A stretch of DNA of 64,000 nt from Gelidibacter sp038243395 (GTDB taxonomy: Bacteria > Bacteroidota > Bacteroidia > Flavobacteriales > Flavobacteriaceae): positions 42,245 through 106,244 of the forward strand of contig JBBSRC010000001.1 in the NCBI GenBank assembly GCA_038243395.1. Direction: 5' to 3'. A model generated the notes under the pieces. It was given only the letters and a program-made list of their open reading frames with translations. It was not told the DNA's origin and searched no databases. Below, piece after piece: positions 62,031 through 64,000 of the stretch (position 1 is its first letter; each line of letters starts with the position of its first letter). The position numbers were made by a program, and so were the translations under genes.

Positions 62031-62877
62031 AAAAGCGGTTTATATACTTATAGGTTGTTGTTTTCTGGTCTCTTGTGATTTTTTCAAGAGGGCGGATGAC
62101 AGAACGCCAATTGCCAGAGTAGGAGAGTCTTATCTTTATAAGGAAGATGTCGATAATTTGGTGGCAGAAGGAACCTCTGTTGAAGACAGCACACTCTTAG
62201 TCAATGGCTATATAACCCGTTGGGCAACACAGTTATTGCTGGTGGATGGCGCTAAACGAAACCTGTCAGAGAAAATTCAGGATGATTTTAATAAATTGAT
62301 CAATCAATATCGCAATGATTTGTATACAAAAGCTTATGTGGAGGCTTTGGTAAAAAGGAATATAGATACTGCGGTTTCTTTATCAGAAGCAAAAAAAATT
62401 TACGAGAGCAATAAGGAATCCTTCAAGCTTAATGAGGAGTTGATTAAGCTCAGGTATCTAAATGTTGCTCAAAATGCATTGAATCGGGATGACATTGAAA
62501 AACGTTTCAAAAGATTTGACAAAAAAGATAAAAGATTCCTCGATTCGGTAGCCGTTCAGTTCAAATCTTATTCCCTAAATGATTCGCTTTGGGTCAAGGC
62601 CTCTCAGGTCATAGAGAAGATTCCGGTACTGAATGCTGAGAACAAAAAAGAACTGTTAAAAAAATCTAATTTTATACAACTCAAAGATTCATTAGGCCTA
62701 TATTTGATCCAAATTAATGAGGTCCTGCAACATAATGATTATGCACCGTTGGAATATGTAAAACCTACGGTCAATCAAATCGTAATCAATCGTAGAAAAT
62801 TAGAGCTCATCAAGCAATTTGAAAAAGATATTACAAGAGATGCCATCAAAAACAATCAATTTGAAATTTACAACTAA
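62005..62877 (+). CDS. SurA-like chaperone lipoprotein without a clear isomerase domain
   Basis: 290 aa from TTG 62005, inside the last 26 nt of the previous gene. The signal peptide ends in the lipobox LVSCDFF, so it is a lipoprotein. RTPIARVGESYLYKEDVDNL is the SurA-type N-terminal strand, followed by charged helices and a parvulin-like but diverged middle (SLSEAKKIYESNKESFKLN). No standard HIL / GG motif of an active rotamase is seen. The likely role is a chaperone partner of its neighbours. Confidence 0.78.
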   Translation: MKNKTQLIKKAVYILIGCCFLVSCDFFKRADDRTPIARVGESYLYKEDVDNLVAEGTSVEDSTLLVNGYITRWATQLLLVDGAKRNLSEKIQDDFNKLINQYRNDLYTKAYVEALVKRNIDTAVSLSEAKKIYESNKESFKLNEELIKLRYLNVAQNALNRDDIEKRFKRFDKKDKRFLDSVAVQFKSYSLNDSLWVKASQVIEKIPVLNAENKKELLKKSNFIQLKDSLGLYLIQINEVLQHNDYAPLEYVKPTVNQIVINRRKLELIKQFEKDITRDAIKNNQFEIYN

Positions 62878-64000
62878 ACTTAAGCTGGCTTTAACTTTAG
62901 CAGTCCTATTATCCTATACGTTTACTTCTGCACAAGAAATCATTGATGATGAAATTGTGGAAAAGGAAATCGTAAAGGATACCTCTACTCAAAAACGTGT
63001 TAAAATTGACGGTGTGGTTGCCGTAGTTGGCGATTATATTATTTTAGACTCCGATCTTGATAAGCAATTTGCTCAGTTGGAAGCTTCAGGTGTTTCTAAA
63101 TCAGATATGCCAAATCGTTGCCAGTTGTTTGGCAAATTGTTGGAAGATAAACTGTACGCACACCATGCGGTACAAGATAGTATTGTCGTAAATGAATTGG
63201 AAATTCGATCTCAAGTAGATCAGCAGTTTGGCTATATTTTGGAGCAAATGGATGGCAGCTTACCAAGAATGCTCAAGTTTTATAACAAAGACACGGAACA
63301 AAGTTTACGTGATGAGATGTTGGAAATCAACAAGAGTCAGCAGCTTGCAAGTAAAATGAAGGAGAAAATTGTTAAAGATATTGAGGTCACTCCAGAAGAA
63401 GTAAGACAGTATTTTAACGAAATTCCGAAAGATGAACGACCATTTTTTGGTACTGAATTAAAAGTGGCGCAAATTGTTGTAATCCCTAAAATTTCTGAAG
63501 TTGAAAAACAAAAAGTTGTAGATAAACTCAAAGAATTTAAGAAAGATATTGTTGAGAATGGCGCAAGTTTTACCTCCAAGGTTGTTTTATATACGGATGA
63601 TGTAGCATCACGAAAAACAGGTGGTTTGTATACTTTAAATAGAAAGCGTCCGCAGATGGTAAAAGAATTTCGAGATGTAGCTTTCTCCATGCAGGAAGGT
63701 GAGATTTCCGATCCTTTCGAAACCGATTTTGGTTATCATATTATTTTTTTAGAAAAAATTCGCGGCCAAGAATATGACGTGCGACACATATTGTTACGTC
63801 CGGAAGTGACCCAAGAGGCGATCAAGGAAGCTAAGGAAAAGATAGAGTTAATTCGCAAACGAATCGTTGACAAGGAAATTACCTTTGGTCAAGCAGCAAG
63901 GGAATTCAGTGATGAAGTTGAGACCAAAAATGACGGTGGACAGTTAATAAATCCACGTACCCAAGACTATAGTTTTGAGTTGACTAAAATGGATCCGGAA
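62840..64000 (+). CDS. surA: SurA-type periplasmic chaperone, 3' end cut by window edge
   Basis: At least 387 residues, starting at ATG 62840 inside the previous gene (38-nt overlap) and open at the window end. Signal peptide LALTLAVLLSYTFTSAQ. The mature N-terminus has KIDGVVAVVGDYIILDSDLD, the SurA hallmark. The first parvulin domain has LKVAQIVVIPK, SRKTGGLYTLNRKRPQMVKE and DPFETDFGYHIIFLEK. The second starts DVRHILLRPEVTQ and continues EFSDEVETKNDGGQL. The missing end should be roughly 60-70 residues. Confidence 0.9.
   Translation, partial: MPSKTINLKFTTKLKLALTLAVLLSYTFTSAQEIIDDEIVEKEIVKDTSTQKRVKIDGVVAVVGDYIILDSDLDKQFAQLEASGVSKSDMPNRCQLFGKLLEDKLYAHHAVQDSIVVNELEIRSQVDQQFGYILEQMDGSLPRMLKFYNKDTEQSLRDEMLEINKSQQLASKMKEKIVKDIEVTPEEVRQYFNEIPKDERPFFGTELKVAQIVVIPKISEVEKQKVVDKLKEFKKDIVENGASFTSKVVLYTDDVASRKTGGLYTLNRKRPQMVKEFRDVAFSMQEGEISDPFETDFGYHIIFLEKIRGQEYDVRHILLRPEVTQEAIKEAKEKIELIRKRIVDKEITFGQAAREFSDEVETKNDGGQLINPRTQDYSFELTKMDPE

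Overview
The window looks like chromosomal DNA of a member of the Flavobacteriaceae (Bacteroidota). The reasons are a low G+C content by eye, frequent TTG starts, several promoters of the Bacteroidota type (TTG, about 19 nt, TAnnTTTG), a PorV/PorQ-family outer-membrane protein, a cyclophilin-FKBP fusion, and the gene set kdsD-tatC-lptB beside recQ. The genus cannot be fixed from sequence reading alone. No rRNA, tRNA, CRISPR array, transposase or phage gene was seen.

Layout. 1-1748 is the 5' part of an ABC-F ATPase on the minus strand. 2.2-40.5 kb is a large surface-polysaccharide locus, almost all on the plus strand. It opens with an export and regulation block (Wza-like lipoprotein, Wzc-like tyrosine kinase, small sugar-phosphate transferase, UDP-sugar dehydrogenase, UDP-sugar epimerase). 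An accessory island follows at 8.4-11.3 kb, with a DUF559 nuclease gene between two ~200-bp repeats and a probable toxin-antitoxin-SecB-chaperone module. The ABC exporter pair wzm and wzt comes next, with a four-helix-bundle gene and heptamer repeats wedged between them. From 14.1 to 38.4 kb lies a mosaic of about 16 glycosyltransferases, two FkbM methyltransferases, another methyltransferase, a frameshifted asparagine-synthase-like gene, a transglutaminase-like protein and an O-antigen ligase/polymerase. The locus closes at 39.1-40.5 kb with a full-length polyprenyl glycosylphosphotransferase.

The right third is mostly housekeeping: lnt, a PorV/PorQ-like protein, a CDP-alcohol phosphatidyltransferase, a DUF808 protein, a small lipoprotein and its decayed tandem copy, lptB, a lone glycosyltransferase, an AhpD-like protein, tatC, kdsD, recQ, lplA, an azurin-like cupredoxin, a cyclophilin-FKBP fusion, a 68-bp x 9 tandem array, an SRPBCC protein, and three overlapping SurA-like foldase genes that run off the window.

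How it fits together (inference): either glycosylphosphotransferase could start a lipid-linked glycan. The dehydrogenase and epimerase would supply an N-acetylhexosaminuronic acid, and the glycosyltransferases and methyltransferases would build and decorate the chain. Wzm/Wzt could flip it and the Wzy/WaaL-like protein ligate or polymerise it, while Wza/Wzc serve export of the same or a second polymer. No Wzx flippase is visible. Repeats, gene remnants, strand flips and a frameshift mark the locus as fast-changing. The strongest candidates for something little described are the toxin-antitoxin-chaperone module with an unusual toxin, the repeat-bounded DUF559 unit, and a recurring class of 7-bp tandem repeats.
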